From Bifidobacterium jacchi (lineage in GTDB: Bacteria; Actinomycetota; Actinomycetes; Actinomycetales; Bifidobacteriaceae): a stretch of 61,284 bases of DNA. This document shows positions 1 to 10,368 of this stretch, one piece after another. The notes below the pieces were generated by a model. It worked only from the letters and a program-made list of their open reading frames with translations. It was not told the origin of the DNA and did not search any database. The DNA lies in NCBI RefSeq assembly GCF_009078285.1, contig NZ_RQSP01000013.1:1-61284 (forward strand), read 5' to 3'. How positions within the stretch are numbered: the first letter of the stretch is position 1; every line of letters begins with the position of its first letter. The position numbers were made by a program, and so were the translations under genes.

Positions 1-2
1 CG

Positions 3-51
3 GTCTGTCACGCGACGCGATTATAGACGATTTCGTCGTCGCGTGACAGAC
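3..51. repeat. Perfect 15-bp inverted repeat (hairpin)
   Basis: Arms at 3-17 (GTCTGTCACGCGACG) and 37-51 (CGTCGCGTGACAGAC) are exact reverse complements around a 19-nt loop. The motif TGTCACGCGACG recurs at 57-68 and 194-205. It could be a bidirectional terminator for a gene left of the window or a member of a dispersed palindrome family. There is no clean T-run on either strand. Confidence 0.75.
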
Positions 52-190
52 TGATTTGTCACGCGACGACATTTTGCCCGGTTTTCACGTCTCGTGACAC
101 GCGAACCAGCTGCGAACCGGCTTCAGCCTGATCCAAACCATTGGAATTCCGCCACTTTGCGCTTATGGCCCATGACGACGGAATGCCACG

Positions 191-235
191 GTCTGTCACG
201 CGACGCGTTTTTCGGCGTTTTTGGCGTCGCGTGGC
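191..235. repeat. Second copy of the GTCTGTCACGCGACG palindrome
   Basis: 191-207 repeats the left arm of the hairpin at 3-51 exactly. The partner arm at about 224-235 (GCGTCGCGTGGC) pairs with one mismatch. The loop is rich in T and G and includes a TTTTT run, so a terminator-like role is possible but unproven. Confidence 0.65.
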
Positions 236-523
236 AAGCGGGAGCCATGCGGGCGATCTGGCTCGGCATGGAATGGCATCGCATGGCTTGGCGTGACTCG
301 CGCTGAACGTCCAACTGGCTGCGTCTCGCGTCCGACCGCCCTGTGAACGCAAGTTATTCTCGCAACGAGGCAGCCATGCTTATGGCAACGCACATTCCGC
401 ATTCCGTACTGCTGACGTGGCATGGTGCCGGTTCGATCACAGGGAGCGGGTCGTTCCCAGTGACCGCTTGGTGAAAACCTTGGTATTGCAACGTTTCTGA
501 CACCTTGATCACAGGGCGCGGGC

Positions 524-570
524 GCTCCCGGTGACCGCCCCGCTCCCGGTGACCGCCCCGCTCCCCGTGA
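524..570. repeat. 18-bp tandem repeat, about 2.5 copies
   Basis: The unit GCTCCCGGTGACCGCCCC occurs at 524-541 and 542-559, followed by a degenerate partial copy. A looser relative, GATCACAGGG followed by a GTGACCGC half, lies at about 435-470. No coding frame explains it. Confidence 0.7.
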
Positions 571-766
571 CGCGGAAAACGAGCATTATCGACAGCAGAC
601 GACACAAGCCGTCTCACCGTAGAGACGGACCAACAATCAGGCCACGTCATCGATCGCACAACGCGAGTCACGTCACATGCGCGGCCACGATGCAAAGCGC
701 ACCATGCGACTGTCACCCAATACCGTTGGGATCTCACCGAGCACAAGCGACACGAGCCGTATATAA

Positions 767-846
767 GAAAACGGCGGTCCGATCGCCGCATGGCATTCGC
801 AAGTCTGAGATCAGACCCGACCGCCATGCGTCGAACGGACCGCCGC
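767..846 (-). terminator. Rho-independent terminator downstream of ldh
   Basis: Read on the minus strand just after ldh, a three-tier hairpin forms. Outer arms are 836-845 and 772-781 (CGGCGGTCCG/CGGACCGCCG), middle arms GCATGGC/GCCATGC (788-794 with 823-829), and the tip is GTCTGA/TCAGAC (803-816). It is followed on that strand by a TTTTCTT run (766-771). Position, orientation and T-run all fit an ldh terminator. Confidence 0.75.
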
Positions 847-897
847 AATAAGCGTTCACCTGCTGCACTAGCAGACAAACGCATAAAGAGACGGCTA

Positions 898-1878
<981 letters not shown>

Positions 1879-2105
1879 TTAGAAACAATGTTGCCGATCA
1901 TGTCGGCTTCCTTGTAACAACAAGGTTCACTTTATCCACACATGGTGACGTTTGGCATCATCGACAACAAGTCGGCAATGTGAGAAATGCCACAATTGTT
2001 ACCGTTCACAACAAGACACGCGCATGAACACACACGAACGCGGCTCGATCGCAAGGACACTCCCCCAACCGCCGAGACACGCCCATCGACGCCCATCGCC
2101 ACCCA

Positions 2106-3665
2106 TCAGTCGATCGACTGCTCGACCAGCTGCGAAGCAAGATGGCTTCCCACGCGCGCCTCGACCATCATGCCGTCATCACGGTAGTCGACATCAAGCA
2201 CCTGACCGTATTCACGCACCCGCGACAGCAATGCGCCGGCACTGTAGGGCAGCAGCGCCTTGACATGCACGTTCGGCGCGGGCAGCATGCGTTCGACATG
2301 CGCACGCAGCTCCTCCATGCCCTCCCCGCTGTACGCCGAAACGATGTGCGCATCCGGCTCAAGCGCCGCCAATCGCCGCCGCGTGACCTCATCAACGCGA
2401 TCGGCCTTGTTGAACACCAGAATCCTCGGAATGTCCGCGGTGCCGTCAATGCCGGAGAGCACGTCGTTGACGGCGTTGATCTGGGAGAACGGGTCAGGAT
2501 GCGACCCATCCACCACATGCACGATGAGATCGGCGTCGGCGACCTCCTCCAGCGTGGATTTGAACGCCTCGACGAGCTGCGTGGGCAGTCGGCGCACGAA
2601 TCCGACGGTATCGACATACGCGTAGAGCCGCCCGTCCTTGGCACGGGCGCGTCTGACCGCCGTGTCAAGCGTGGCGAACAACGCGTTCTCCACCAGTTCC
2701 CTCGATCCGGTGAGCCGATTGGTGATCGACGATTTGCCCGCATTGGTGTATCCGACGACCGCTACGGTGGGCAGCCCGTACCGGCGACGCGAGCCGCGCT
2801 TGATCTCACGCGCCGGCGCCATGTCGCGAATCTGTCGACGCAGCCGCGCGATGCGCGTGCGGATCACACGACGATCCATCTCGATCTTGGTCTCACCAGG
2901 ACCTCGCGAGCCGATGCCGGCATCCGCACCAGCCGCACGACCGCCGGCCTGGCGGGACAGCGAGCCGCCCCATCCTCGAAGTCGCGGCAGCATGTATTCC
3001 AGCTGCGCCAGCTCGACCTGCGCCTTGCCTTCACGGCTGGTCGCATGCTGGGCGAAGATATCGAGGATCACCGCGGTGCGATCCACGACCTTGACCTTGG
3101 TGGCATCCTCCAGGGCGCGTCGCTGGCTGGGCGGCAGATCATCGTCGACGATGATGGTGTCCGCCTCGTCTCGCTCGACGATCTCGGCGATCTCGGCGGC
3201 CTTGCCCGAACCGACGTAGGTGGCGGAATCGGGACGCAGACGATGCTGCAGCAGACCGTCGCAGACGACCGCGCCGGCGGTTTCGGCGAGCGCCGCAAGC
3301 TCGCGCAGGGATTCCTCGGCCGCATCGGCCGTGGTCTCGGCGCTTGACCACACGCCCACCAGCACGACGCGTTCAAGACGGACCTTGCGGTATTCGACCT
3401 CGGTGACGTCCTTGAGTTCGCCCAGGCCCGCGACGTGCTTCAGCTGGTTGCGGGACTCGCGCTCCTGCCATGCCTCGTCGTGGCTTTCGGCCATCTCGGC
3501 GGCGCTGGGCGTCGATTCGTCGATAAGCACCTGGGAGCGGTCGGAAAGCACCCCGCTCAGCGCCGGCTCCTGTGGCTCGATGGATATGGTCGTCTCCGTC
3601 TCGTCGGCGGACCGTTGCTGGCTGCGCTGGCTCAATGGCACCTCTCGCTTGATGGCTTGACTCAC
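2106..3665 (-). CDS. hflX: GTPase HflX, ribosome-splitting factor
   Basis: HflX binds the 50S subunit and rescues stalled ribosomes after stress; that role is family knowledge. The protein has the HflX N-terminal domain, a basic helical linker, and an Obg-like G domain with G1 GYTNAGKSS (about residues 306-314), the ATLDT switch, G3 DTVGF and G4 FNKAD. The frame is open to 3749, but the extra N-terminus overlaps the divergent promoter region. I place the start at the GTG at 3665 (protein begins VSQAIKREV). No good ribosome-binding site precedes it and a GATAAT hexamer lies about 20 nt upstream, so the exact start is uncertain. The gene is divergent from the methyltransferase at 3830. Confidence 0.9.
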   Translation of the reverse strand: MSQAIKREVPLSQRSQQRSADETETTISIEPQEPALSGVLSDRSQVLIDESTPSAAEMAESHDEAWQERESRNQLKHVAGLGELKDVTEVEYRKVRLERVVLVGVWSSAETTADAAEESLRELAALAETAGAVVCDGLLQHRLRPDSATYVGSGKAAEIAEIVERDEADTIIVDDDLPPSQRRALEDATKVKVVDRTAVILDIFAQHATSREGKAQVELAQLEYMLPRLRGWGGSLSRQAGGRAAGADAGIGSRGPGETKIEMDRRVIRTRIARLRRQIRDMAPAREIKRGSRRRYGLPTVAVVGYTNAGKSSITNRLTGSRELVENALFATLDTAVRRARAKDGRLYAYVDTVGFVRRLPTQLVEAFKSTLEEVADADLIVHVVDGSHPDPFSQINAVNDVLSGIDGTADIPRILVFNKADRVDEVTRRRLAALEPDAHIVSAYSGEGMEELRAHVERMLPAPNVHVKALLPYSAGALLSRVREYGQVLDVDYRDDGMMVEARVGSHLASQLVEQSID

Positions 3666-3829
3666 GATTGCACTATGGTTGTCCCTATTATCATCGTTTT
3701 GGAAGACATGCGCCCTGGCTGGCATGCCAGCCGCATGCGCGACGCGCATATGACGGCATGGTGAAGCGCCTTGCGCACAGGATCATGAGCGACATCGCGA
3801 GAAGTGAATCATGGTATATGAGGAGTGGT

Positions 3830-4489
3830 ATGAGCGAACAGTATTTTGCCGCGGACCCCGAATCGGCGGATGTGCGTCGCACGCTGACCGTTTCGCTGCA
3901 GGGCCGAGAGGCGACGGTGGAGACCTCCAACGGCGTGTTCTCCGGCTCACGGCTTGACCTGGGCACATCGGTGTTGCTGCGAGAGGTCCCCGAACCGCCC
4001 GAATCCGGCACATTGCTCGATCTGGGATGCGGATGGGGACCGATCGCACTGGCTCTGGCGTTCGCATCTCCCGAGGCCGACGTCTGGGCGGTGGATGTCA
4101 ACGCCAGAGCGCTCGAACTGACTTCAAGCAACGCGAAACGCAACGGACGAGCCAACATCCACGTTTCGCAGACCGACGAGACCGGCACCCCCCTTGCACG
4201 GCAGTCGGTCGCATCCTGTGAAGCGCTGCCCGACGACTTGCGTTTCGATGCGATCTGGTCGAATCCGCCGATACGCGTCGGCAAGGAGGTGCTGCACACG
4301 CTGCTCATGACATGGCTGCCGCGTCTGAAGCCCGAAGGCGCGGCATATCTGGTGGTGCAGCGCAATCTCGGAGCCGATTCGCTGATCCCCTGGCTCGCTC
4401 AGGCGCTCGGCGACGACTATGAGGTGTCCAAGTATCATTCCGCGAAGGGCTATCGTGTCATCGAGGTGGCCCGCCACGCAGCACGGTGA
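3830..4489 (+). CDS. Class I SAM-dependent methyltransferase, RsmC/RlmG-like
   Basis: A 219-residue protein matching the C-terminal catalytic half of RsmC-type rRNA guanine-N2 methyltransferases. Motif I LLDLGCGWGP is at about 62-71, an acidic strand AVDVNARAL follows, and the catalytic NPP occurs in WSNPPIR. The target is probably rRNA, but substrate cannot be read from sequence. Upstream in-frame starts exist (3668, 3785, 3818); I chose ATG 3830 (MSEQYF) because AGGAG lies just before it. The stop codon falls inside a 17-bp tandem repeat that runs toward hrpA. Confidence 0.85.
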   Translation: MSEQYFAADPESADVRRTLTVSLQGREATVETSNGVFSGSRLDLGTSVLLREVPEPPESGTLLDLGCGWGPIALALAFASPEADVWAVDVNARALELTSSNAKRNGRANIHVSQTDETGTPLARQSVASCEALPDDLRFDAIWSNPPIRVGKEVLHTLLMTWLPRLKPEGAAYLVVQRNLGADSLIPWLAQALGDDYEVSKYHSAKGYRVIEVARHAAR

Positions 4490-4566
4490 GCCACGCGCCA
4501 CGGTGAGCCACGCAGCACGGTGAGCAGCGCGCCACGGTGAGCCACACGCCACGGTGAGCCACACGC
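4474..4566. repeat. 17-bp tandem repeat (5+ copies) spanning a stop codon
   Basis: Units of the form CCACGCGCCACGGTGAG start at 4474, 4491, 4508, 4525 and 4542, followed by a partial copy. The first unit encodes the last residues of the methyltransferase and contains its TGA stop; the rest is non-coding spacer before hrpA. Gain or loss of units would not shift the stop, because every unit carries TGAG. Confidence 0.85.
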
Positions 4567-4660
4567 CGCCGAAGGCAACGCGCCGCGCAACACGACAGGG
4601 TACAACGCAATACGGCATGCAAGCCGCACAGGGAACAGCAGGGCAAGAACAAGAAGATCC

Positions 4661-7600
4661 ATGAAGTTCGAATATCCATCCGAGTTACCGGTATCGGCCG
4701 CGCGCGAGCAGATCGCCGACGCGGTACGCCACAGTCAGGTCGTCATCGTCTCCGGGCAGACCGGCTCCGGCAAGACGACGCAGCTGCCGAAGATCCTTCT
4801 GGAAATGGGTCGGGGCGGGCATGGCCGTCAGATCGTGCACACGCAGCCGCGTCGTATCGCCGCCCGCACAGTCGCCGAACGCATCGCCGCCGAAATGGGC
4901 GTGCGACTTGGCGACGAGATCGGCTTCCAGGTGAGGTTCACGGATGAAAGCTCGCCGCACACGCGCCTGCGCGTCGTCACCGACGGCATTCTGCTGGCGC
5001 AGATCCAGCGGGATCCGCAGCTGATGAAATACGATACGATCATCATCGACGAGGCCCATGAGCGCAGTCTCAACATCGATTTTCTGCTCGGCTATCTGAC
5101 CGCGCTGCTGCCCAAGCGCAGCGATCTCAAGCTCATCATCACGTCGGCGACGATCGATTCGGTGAAGTTCCAGGAGCATTTCGAGCAGGCGCTGCATGCC
5201 AAGGTGCCGGTGGTCGAGGTTTCGGGACGAACGTTCCCGGTTCAGGTGGTCTACGAGCCGTTGGGCACCGCCCCCGCACTGATGCGGCAGGTTCCCGGAT
5301 TCGCGACGGGCGCGATGCCGGGCGATGCCGAATACGCGGAGCTGTCCGCCGCCCCCGATGGTCGATCCGGACGCGACGCGGGCGATGGCCCGCACAGCGA
5401 GCGGGAACGGGACCGTGATTCCGACATGGACATGCCGACCGCGGTGGCGCGCGCGTGCGCGGAACTGGTCATTCATTCCACCCATGAACGCGGTCCGCGC
5501 GACATTCTCGTGTTCGCTTCGGGCGAACGCGATATCCACGAGTTCGAGAACGCGCTGCGCCATCACTATGGCCCCCGCGTGGACGACATGCGTCGCCCGG
5601 ACGCGATCGAGATCATGCCGCTGTTCGCGCGGCTGTCGTCCAAGGAGCAGCATCGCGTATTCGAACCGCACACGCATCAGCGCATCGTGATCGCCACGAA
5701 CGTGGCCGAGACGTCGCTGACCGTACCCGGCATCCGCTATGTCGTGGACCCCGGCACCGCACGAATCAGCAGGTATTCGAAGACCGCGAAGGTGCAGCGG
5801 CTGCCGATCGAGCCGATCAGCCAGGCCAGCGCCGACCAGCGTTCCGGCCGATGCGGCCGCGTGGCCGACGGCATCGCGATTCGCCTGTATTCGCGCGAGG
5901 ACTACGAGTCCCGACCCAGGTTCACCGAACCGGAGATTCTGCGCACGTCACTGGGTGCCGTCGTGCTGCACATGCTGTCGGTCGGCGTGGCGCGCACCGC
6001 TCGCGACGTGACCGACTTCGGCTTCATCGATCCTCCCGACATGAAGGCCGTATCGGACGGCTTCAACGAACTGACCGAGCTCAAGGCCGTGGCCCGCCAG
6101 CGTGGCGAGGTGACGCTGACGCATATCGGCCGTCAGCTCTCGCGCATCCCCATCGACATTCGTCTTGGACGCATGGTGATCGAGGCCGCGAAGTCGACCA
6201 CGCCCGACACACTGGCCGCCGTGCTGGTGATCGTCGCGTTCCTCAGCCTTCAGGACCCGCGCGAGCGACCCGATGACGCCCGCGACGAGGCCGATCGCAT
6301 CCACAACCGATACGCGGACCCGACCAGCGACTACCTGACCGCGCTCAACATCTGGGATCGGGTCTTTCAGGCGGATGGCGAGCCGAGCGGCAACGCCCTG
6401 CGGCGCATCTGCAAGGCCGAGTACTTCAGCTGGCTGCGCATGCGTCAGTGGCGCGATCTGGTCGCCCAGCTGACCAGCATGTGCGCCGAGCTGAAATTCA
6501 CCGTCGGCTCCCCCCAGCCGGCATCCCGCCCCCAACTGGCGATCCGCCAGCTGCCGATCAACCAGCAGGCCGCCGGTTCGCTCCGCTGCTCGTGGGACGA
6601 CCGGGGCATCCACACGTCGATGCTGGCCGGACTGCTGTCGATGATGGGCATGCAGGTCGTCCGCGAGCCCAAGGCATCGGATTTCGCCGGACTCAAGGGC
6701 GCGGCGCGGGCGAAGGCGCTCAAACGCGCGCAAAAGACCGCGAAGAACGACTATCAGGGGGCGCGCGGCACGCGATTCGCCCTGTTTCCGGCCTCGACGA
6801 CAGCCAAATCGACGCCGCCGTGGGTGATGAGCACCGAACTCGTGGAGACGAGCCGTCTGTGGGCGCGGTATTCGGCGGCGATCGATCCGGCGTGGGCTGA
6901 GTCGCTTGCCGGCTCGCTGACGCGCGTCACATATGCGGAGCCGCATTGGTCCGGTTCCCGCGGGGCCGCCGTCGCCAAGGCGAACGTGCTGCTGTACGGT
7001 CTGCCGATCGTGCAGGGCCGCATCGTGCAATGGGGGCGCATCAACCCCGCCGAGGCGCGTGACTTTCTGATTCGTCAGGGTCTGGTCGAAGGCGACATCC
7101 AGCAGCGCTTCAGCCGCGACGATTTCGTCGGGCACAACAGGGACGTGCTGGAGCAGGCATCCGACGACACGAATCGCACAAGGAATCTTGCGCAGGCGGT
7201 CAGCGACGAGGATCTGTTCGACTTCTACCAGTCGCGCATCCCCGCCGATGTGACGAACGTGGCCGACCTTGCGAAATGGTGGAAGGGCGCATACGACGAC
7301 GACCCGCATCTGCTGGACTTCGATCCGGACAAGGTCGAACGGCTTGCCGACTCGGATTCGGTGTCGTTGGCGGATTACCCCGACCAGTGGCACGCGCGGG
7401 GCACCGACGGCCAGCCCATCGATCTGCGGCTGAGCTATGTCTACGATCCACAGGACCCGGCAGACGGCGTGACCGTGCACATCCCGCTCAAGGCGCTGTC
7501 GCGGCTCACGCCGGAACAGTTCACCTGGAACGTCCCCGGCCTGCTCGACGAGCTGATCGTGGGACTCATCAAGGCGCTGCCCAAGGCGCTTCGCGTCCAG

Positions 7601-8824
7601 TTCGTGCCCGCTCCCGACACGGCCCGCAAGATTCGCACCTGGATCGACGCGCATTATCCGAATCTTCCCGGTTCCGGCGACCGCGGCAAGCCGAACGCGC
7701 CGGCCCAACAGACGGATGGGCAGGGCGACGGCGATCAGGAAGCAGAATGGCCCGATCTGCCGCATGTCTTCACCCGCGCGGCGATCGAAACGGTCGGCGC
7801 GCAGATTCATCCTGAAGTGCTCGACGAGCAGCTGATGGACCGGATCAGCCCCTACCTGCGCATGACGTTCGCGGTCGAGCAGCAGCTTCAGCCCGCCAAG
7901 CCCCGCAACGGTCGCGCTAGCCGACGCGCACGCGGCCCGGTCAAGACGCTCGGCACCGGCAAGTCGCTGGTCGAGCTGCAGCGGCGCTTTGCCGCCGAGG
8001 CCGAGGAATCGGCCCGCCGCATGGTGCAACGGCAGGCGGACAAGGCCGGCGACGAGGGCAGGCTTGTGCAGCAGGCGAATCTGCTGCACAAGGCCGGAGC
8101 GACGACCGAATCGCGGGCGGCGATGCTGTGGCGCGGCGCATTGGACGCACTACGGCTGCCGTCGGAGCGCATCTCGTCTCGTTGGCTGGGAACGGAGGCG
8201 CTGATGCTGGCATCGGCACCATACCGTTCAACCAAGGATCTTGTCGAGGATCTGCAGTTGGCCGCCGTCAAACGGCTGCTGCCGAGAATCGACACGCTGC
8301 CCGACGACGCCGCGCTCGCCGACGCGGTGATGGGCGTGACCGAAGTGTTCGAGGACACCGTCTACGCGGTCGCCCATGATGTGATCGCGATTCTGCGCAA
8401 ATACGCCGAAGTCGACAAGGCCACGTCCGGACGCGCCGATCTGCCGATGCTGTCGGTGCTCCAGTCGGTGCGTGACCATATGGCCACGCTGGTGTTCCCC
8501 GGATTCATCGGCGCGGCTCCCCCGGATCGACTCACGCGCATCGCCGTGTATCTCAACGCCGATCTCATTCGCCTTGCCAAGGCGAAGACCGACAAGAACC
8601 GCGACGTGCGTTGGGCGTGGCAGGCCGATGAGGCCAAAGGTGTGGTGGACAAGGCGCTTGCCGCCGCCAAGGCGTCGCCGGCCGGCCCACGCCACGAGGA
8701 GCTGATGGGCAAGGCCACGACCGCTCGCTGGATGTTGGAGGAATTCTACATCTCGCTGTGGGCGCAGGAGCTCGGCACCGCGCATCCGGTCAGCCTCAAC
8801 CGCATCAACAAGGCGCTCATCTAG
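4661..8824 (+). CDS. hrpA: ATP-dependent RNA helicase HrpA (DEAH box)
   Basis: Large DEAH-box helicase of 1387 residues, the usual size for bacterial HrpA, implicated in resolving stalled ribosomes and RNA structures. Motif I SGQTGSGKTT is at 31-40, DEAH at 130-133, and SAT at 162-164. Motif V TNVAETSLTVPG and motif VI QRSGRCGR lie in the second RecA lobe. Winged-helix/ratchet domains follow, then the long C-terminal DUF3418-type region ending in LNRINKAL. Two low-complexity insertions are visible: a charged one between the lobes (about 228-265) and a short Gly/Gln/Asp-rich one near 1010-1030. The start follows a weak purine tract. Confidence 0.96.
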   Translation: MKFEYPSELPVSAAREQIADAVRHSQVVIVSGQTGSGKTTQLPKILLEMGRGGHGRQIVHTQPRRIAARTVAERIAAEMGVRLGDEIGFQVRFTDESSPHTRLRVVTDGILLAQIQRDPQLMKYDTIIIDEAHERSLNIDFLLGYLTALLPKRSDLKLIITSATIDSVKFQEHFEQALHAKVPVVEVSGRTFPVQVVYEPLGTAPALMRQVPGFATGAMPGDAEYAELSAAPDGRSGRDAGDGPHSERERDRDSDMDMPTAVARACAELVIHSTHERGPRDILVFASGERDIHEFENALRHHYGPRVDDMRRPDAIEIMPLFARLSSKEQHRVFEPHTHQRIVIATNVAETSLTVPGIRYVVDPGTARISRYSKTAKVQRLPIEPISQASADQRSGRCGRVADGIAIRLYSREDYESRPRFTEPEILRTSLGAVVLHMLSVGVARTARDVTDFGFIDPPDMKAVSDGFNELTELKAVARQRGEVTLTHIGRQLSRIPIDIRLGRMVIEAAKSTTPDTLAAVLVIVAFLSLQDPRERPDDARDEADRIHNRYADPTSDYLTALNIWDRVFQADGEPSGNALRRICKAEYFSWLRMRQWRDLVAQLTSMCAELKFTVGSPQPASRPQLAIRQLPINQQAAGSLRCSWDDRGIHTSMLAGLLSMMGMQVVREPKASDFAGLKGAARAKALKRAQKTAKNDYQGARGTRFALFPASTTAKSTPPWVMSTELVETSRLWARYSAAIDPAWAESLAGSLTRVTYAEPHWSGSRGAAVAKANVLLYGLPIVQGRIVQWGRINPAEARDFLIRQGLVEGDIQQRFSRDDFVGHNRDVLEQASDDTNRTRNLAQAVSDEDLFDFYQSRIPADVTNVADLAKWWKGAYDDDPHLLDFDPDKVERLADSDSVSLADYPDQWHARGTDGQPIDLRLSYVYDPQDPADGVTVHIPLKALSRLTPEQFTWNVPGLLDELIVGLIKALPKALRVQFVPAPDTARKIRTWIDAHYPNLPGSGDRGKPNAPAQQTDGQGDGDQEAEWPDLPHVFTRAAIETVGAQIHPEVLDEQLMDRISPYLRMTFAVEQQLQPAKPRNGRASRRARGPVKTLGTGKSLVELQRRFAAEAEESARRMVQRQADKAGDEGRLVQQANLLHKAGATTESRAAMLWRGALDALRLPSERISSRWLGTEALMLASAPYRSTKDLVEDLQLAAVKRLLPRIDTLPDDAALADAVMGVTEVFEDTVYAVAHDVIAILRKYAEVDKATSGRADLPMLSVLQSVRDHMATLVFPGFIGAAPPDRLTRIAVYLNADLIRLAKAKTDKNRDVRWAWQADEAKGVVDKALAAAKASPAGPRHEELMGKATTARWMLEEFYISLWAQELGTAHPVSLNRINKALI

Positions 8825-8863
8825 TCCAGTCAAGGCCCCCGAGCAAGACGCCGCGCACCGCCG

Positions 8864-8869
8864 TATACT
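8864..8869 (+). promoter_or_regulatory. Candidate -10 element for the DUF5067-type gene
   Basis: TATACT stands 54 bp before the chosen ATG at 8923 in the spacer after hrpA. No convincing -35 hexamer is seen 16-18 bp upstream, so only the -10 is reported. Confidence 0.4.
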
Positions 8870-8922
8870 GGATCTGACAGGCACTGCGGACGGTGCCGAC
8901 GGCCAAGGCGGGGGATTGCATC

Positions 8923-10368
8923 ATGGCACTATTCGGCAAGAGCGGGCATGACGACGGATACGTCTCCCCATTCGACGCGGAACACAGTCAGGACTATGTC
9001 AATCCGGACAAGCAGGCATCGGTCATCTCCGCACAGGAGATGGCCGAGCCGACCCGCTCCCAGGAGGCCGCCGCCGAATCCGCATCCTATGCAAGACCGC
9101 AATCAGACAGACCGCGATCAGATCGACCGCAATCAAATCGACCGCAATCAGACGGTGCATTGAAAACCTCCAAGGCCGCTTATCATGGCGCGTCGCAGCC
9201 AAGGTCGGCATCCGCATCAGCGACGCGCCGACCAGCGCCTCAGTCGTCGCCGCAACGTCCCTCCGGCGGCAAGCTGCCGACCGACGTCCGCCAGATCGAA
9301 CGACGGTATGGCAAGCCGAACAAATCCAACAGAATCAGCCATGTGATCGGATGGCTGGTGGCGATCGCGATTTTCGTATCCGGCATCGTCTCCGGCTATG
9401 TCAAAAGCACCGTCTCCAATAACGGGTCCCCGACCATCAGCGCCTTCAGCTCCGGCAAACCCAAGGAAATCAAGGACGGCAGCGGAGATGTCGAATTGTA
9501 CAGCGGCAGAAAGGCCACCATCACCATCGAGAAGGCAGCGGCGGGCATCGCCGACTATGAGACCAACAAGCCGACGGTCATCATCACCTATCAGATGAAG
9601 AACACCGGAACCGACACGGTGACGTTCTCCGACTTTCGCGATATCTTCAGCGTGTTCCAAAACGGCGTGGCGCTGCGTGAAGTGTCCTTGTACAACGGCG
9701 ACAAGCCCGTCGAAGGATACGACAGGAAATCGCTCACCGTCAAGGTCGCCCCCGGCAAGTCGCAGATCGTGACCGACGCGTTCGAACTGCGGGACCTCAC
9801 CACGCCGCTCTACGTGCAGCCAGTGAAGGCGGACCGAACCCATATCGGCATCGCCTCCGGATTCACCATCGCGGATGGCGGCAAGACCTTCACCCGCATC
9901 AGCCATACCGATGTGCCCAAACCGCAGACCGTGCCGGAATCCGACACCGCGCACATGACGACATTCCACACCTACGGCAACGACGTGCAGGTGAAGGTCA
10001 GCAAAGTGGTGCGCGGGCCGGACACCAAGTACGACAACGCCCATACCGTGCTGGTCTACGTCGATTGGGTGAACCGCGGCACATCGGTCACGTCGTTTGG
10101 GGCCGCGGTGAATCTCAAGTTGACGCAGAACGGCAAGGAGCTGGAATCCACGTATCTGCTTGACGGCAACGAGCCGGAGGGATTCGACAACTACGGTTAT
10201 GCGCGGGCCCTGATGCCCAATGTGGGCGGCACCTACACGGCCGCGTTCAAACTCCCCGATCCCAACGCTCCGGTCACCGTGACGCTGGACGGCGGCACCA
10301 ATCCCAATGCCGACGAGGGCAGCGACGAGCGGCACAACATCGTGACCAAGGAGTACAAGCTCAACTAG
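8923..10368 (+). CDS. DUF5067-type membrane-anchored extracytoplasmic protein
   Basis: The 481-residue protein has a hydrophilic Ser/Arg/Gln-rich N-terminus, one membrane segment (GWLVAIAIFVSGIVSGYV, about 143-160), and two copies of an Ig-like beta domain. One copy lies around VIITYQMKNTGTDTVTF, the other around VLVYVDWVNRGTSVTSF. This layout matches Gram-positive DUF5067/DUF4352-like surface proteins; function is unknown. The N-terminus contains four 15-bp repeats encoding RPQSD-like pentapeptides (9094-9153). ATG 8923 is preferred over the GTG at 8893 because a GGCGGGGG tract precedes it by about 8 nt. The TAG stop is the first TAG of the dispersed element at 10365. Confidence 0.82.
   Translation: MALFGKSGHDDGYVSPFDAEHSQDYVNPDKQASVISAQEMAEPTRSQEAAAESASYARPQSDRPRSDRPQSNRPQSDGALKTSKAAYHGASQPRSASASATRRPAPQSSPQRPSGGKLPTDVRQIERRYGKPNKSNRISHVIGWLVAIAIFVSGIVSGYVKSTVSNNGSPTISAFSSGKPKEIKDGSGDVELYSGRKATITIEKAAAGIADYETNKPTVIITYQMKNTGTDTVTFSDFRDIFSVFQNGVALREVSLYNGDKPVEGYDRKSLTVKVAPGKSQIVTDAFELRDLTTPLYVQPVKADRTHIGIASGFTIADGGKTFTRISHTDVPKPQTVPESDTAHMTTFHTYGNDVQVKVSKVVRGPDTKYDNAHTVLVYVDWVNRGTSVTSFGAAVNLKLTQNGKELESTYLLDGNEPEGFDNYGYARALMPNVGGTYTAAFKLPDPNAPVTVTLDGGTNPNADEGSDERHNIVTKEYKLN
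9094..9153 (+). repeat. 15-bp coding tandem repeat (RPQSD x4)
   Basis: Four in-frame 15-bp units encode RPQSD, RPRSD, RPQSN and RPQSD in the cytoplasmic tail of the DUF5067-type protein. Unit number can change without a frameshift. Confidence 0.8.

Larger units (their letters stand above)
1..897. other. Non-coding region with palindromes and tandem repeats
   Basis: About 0.9 kb with no reading frame I would call a gene. Frames here are short, mutually overlapping and arginine/histidine-rich, as expected from non-coding GC-rich DNA. It holds two related hairpins (3-51 and 191-235), an 18-bp tandem repeat (524-570) and, at its right end, the ldh terminator. A gene may end to the left of the window, but that cannot be seen. 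Confidence 0.6.

Noticed and set aside
354..884. 176-codon minus-strand frame in the left non-coding region
   Set aside because: It spans the tandem repeat and the ldh terminator, gives a GGHRERGGHRER-type repeat peptide, and has no ribosome-binding site.
5948..8089. Minus-strand open frame of about 710 codons
   Set aside because: It is antisense to the helicase domain region of hrpA.
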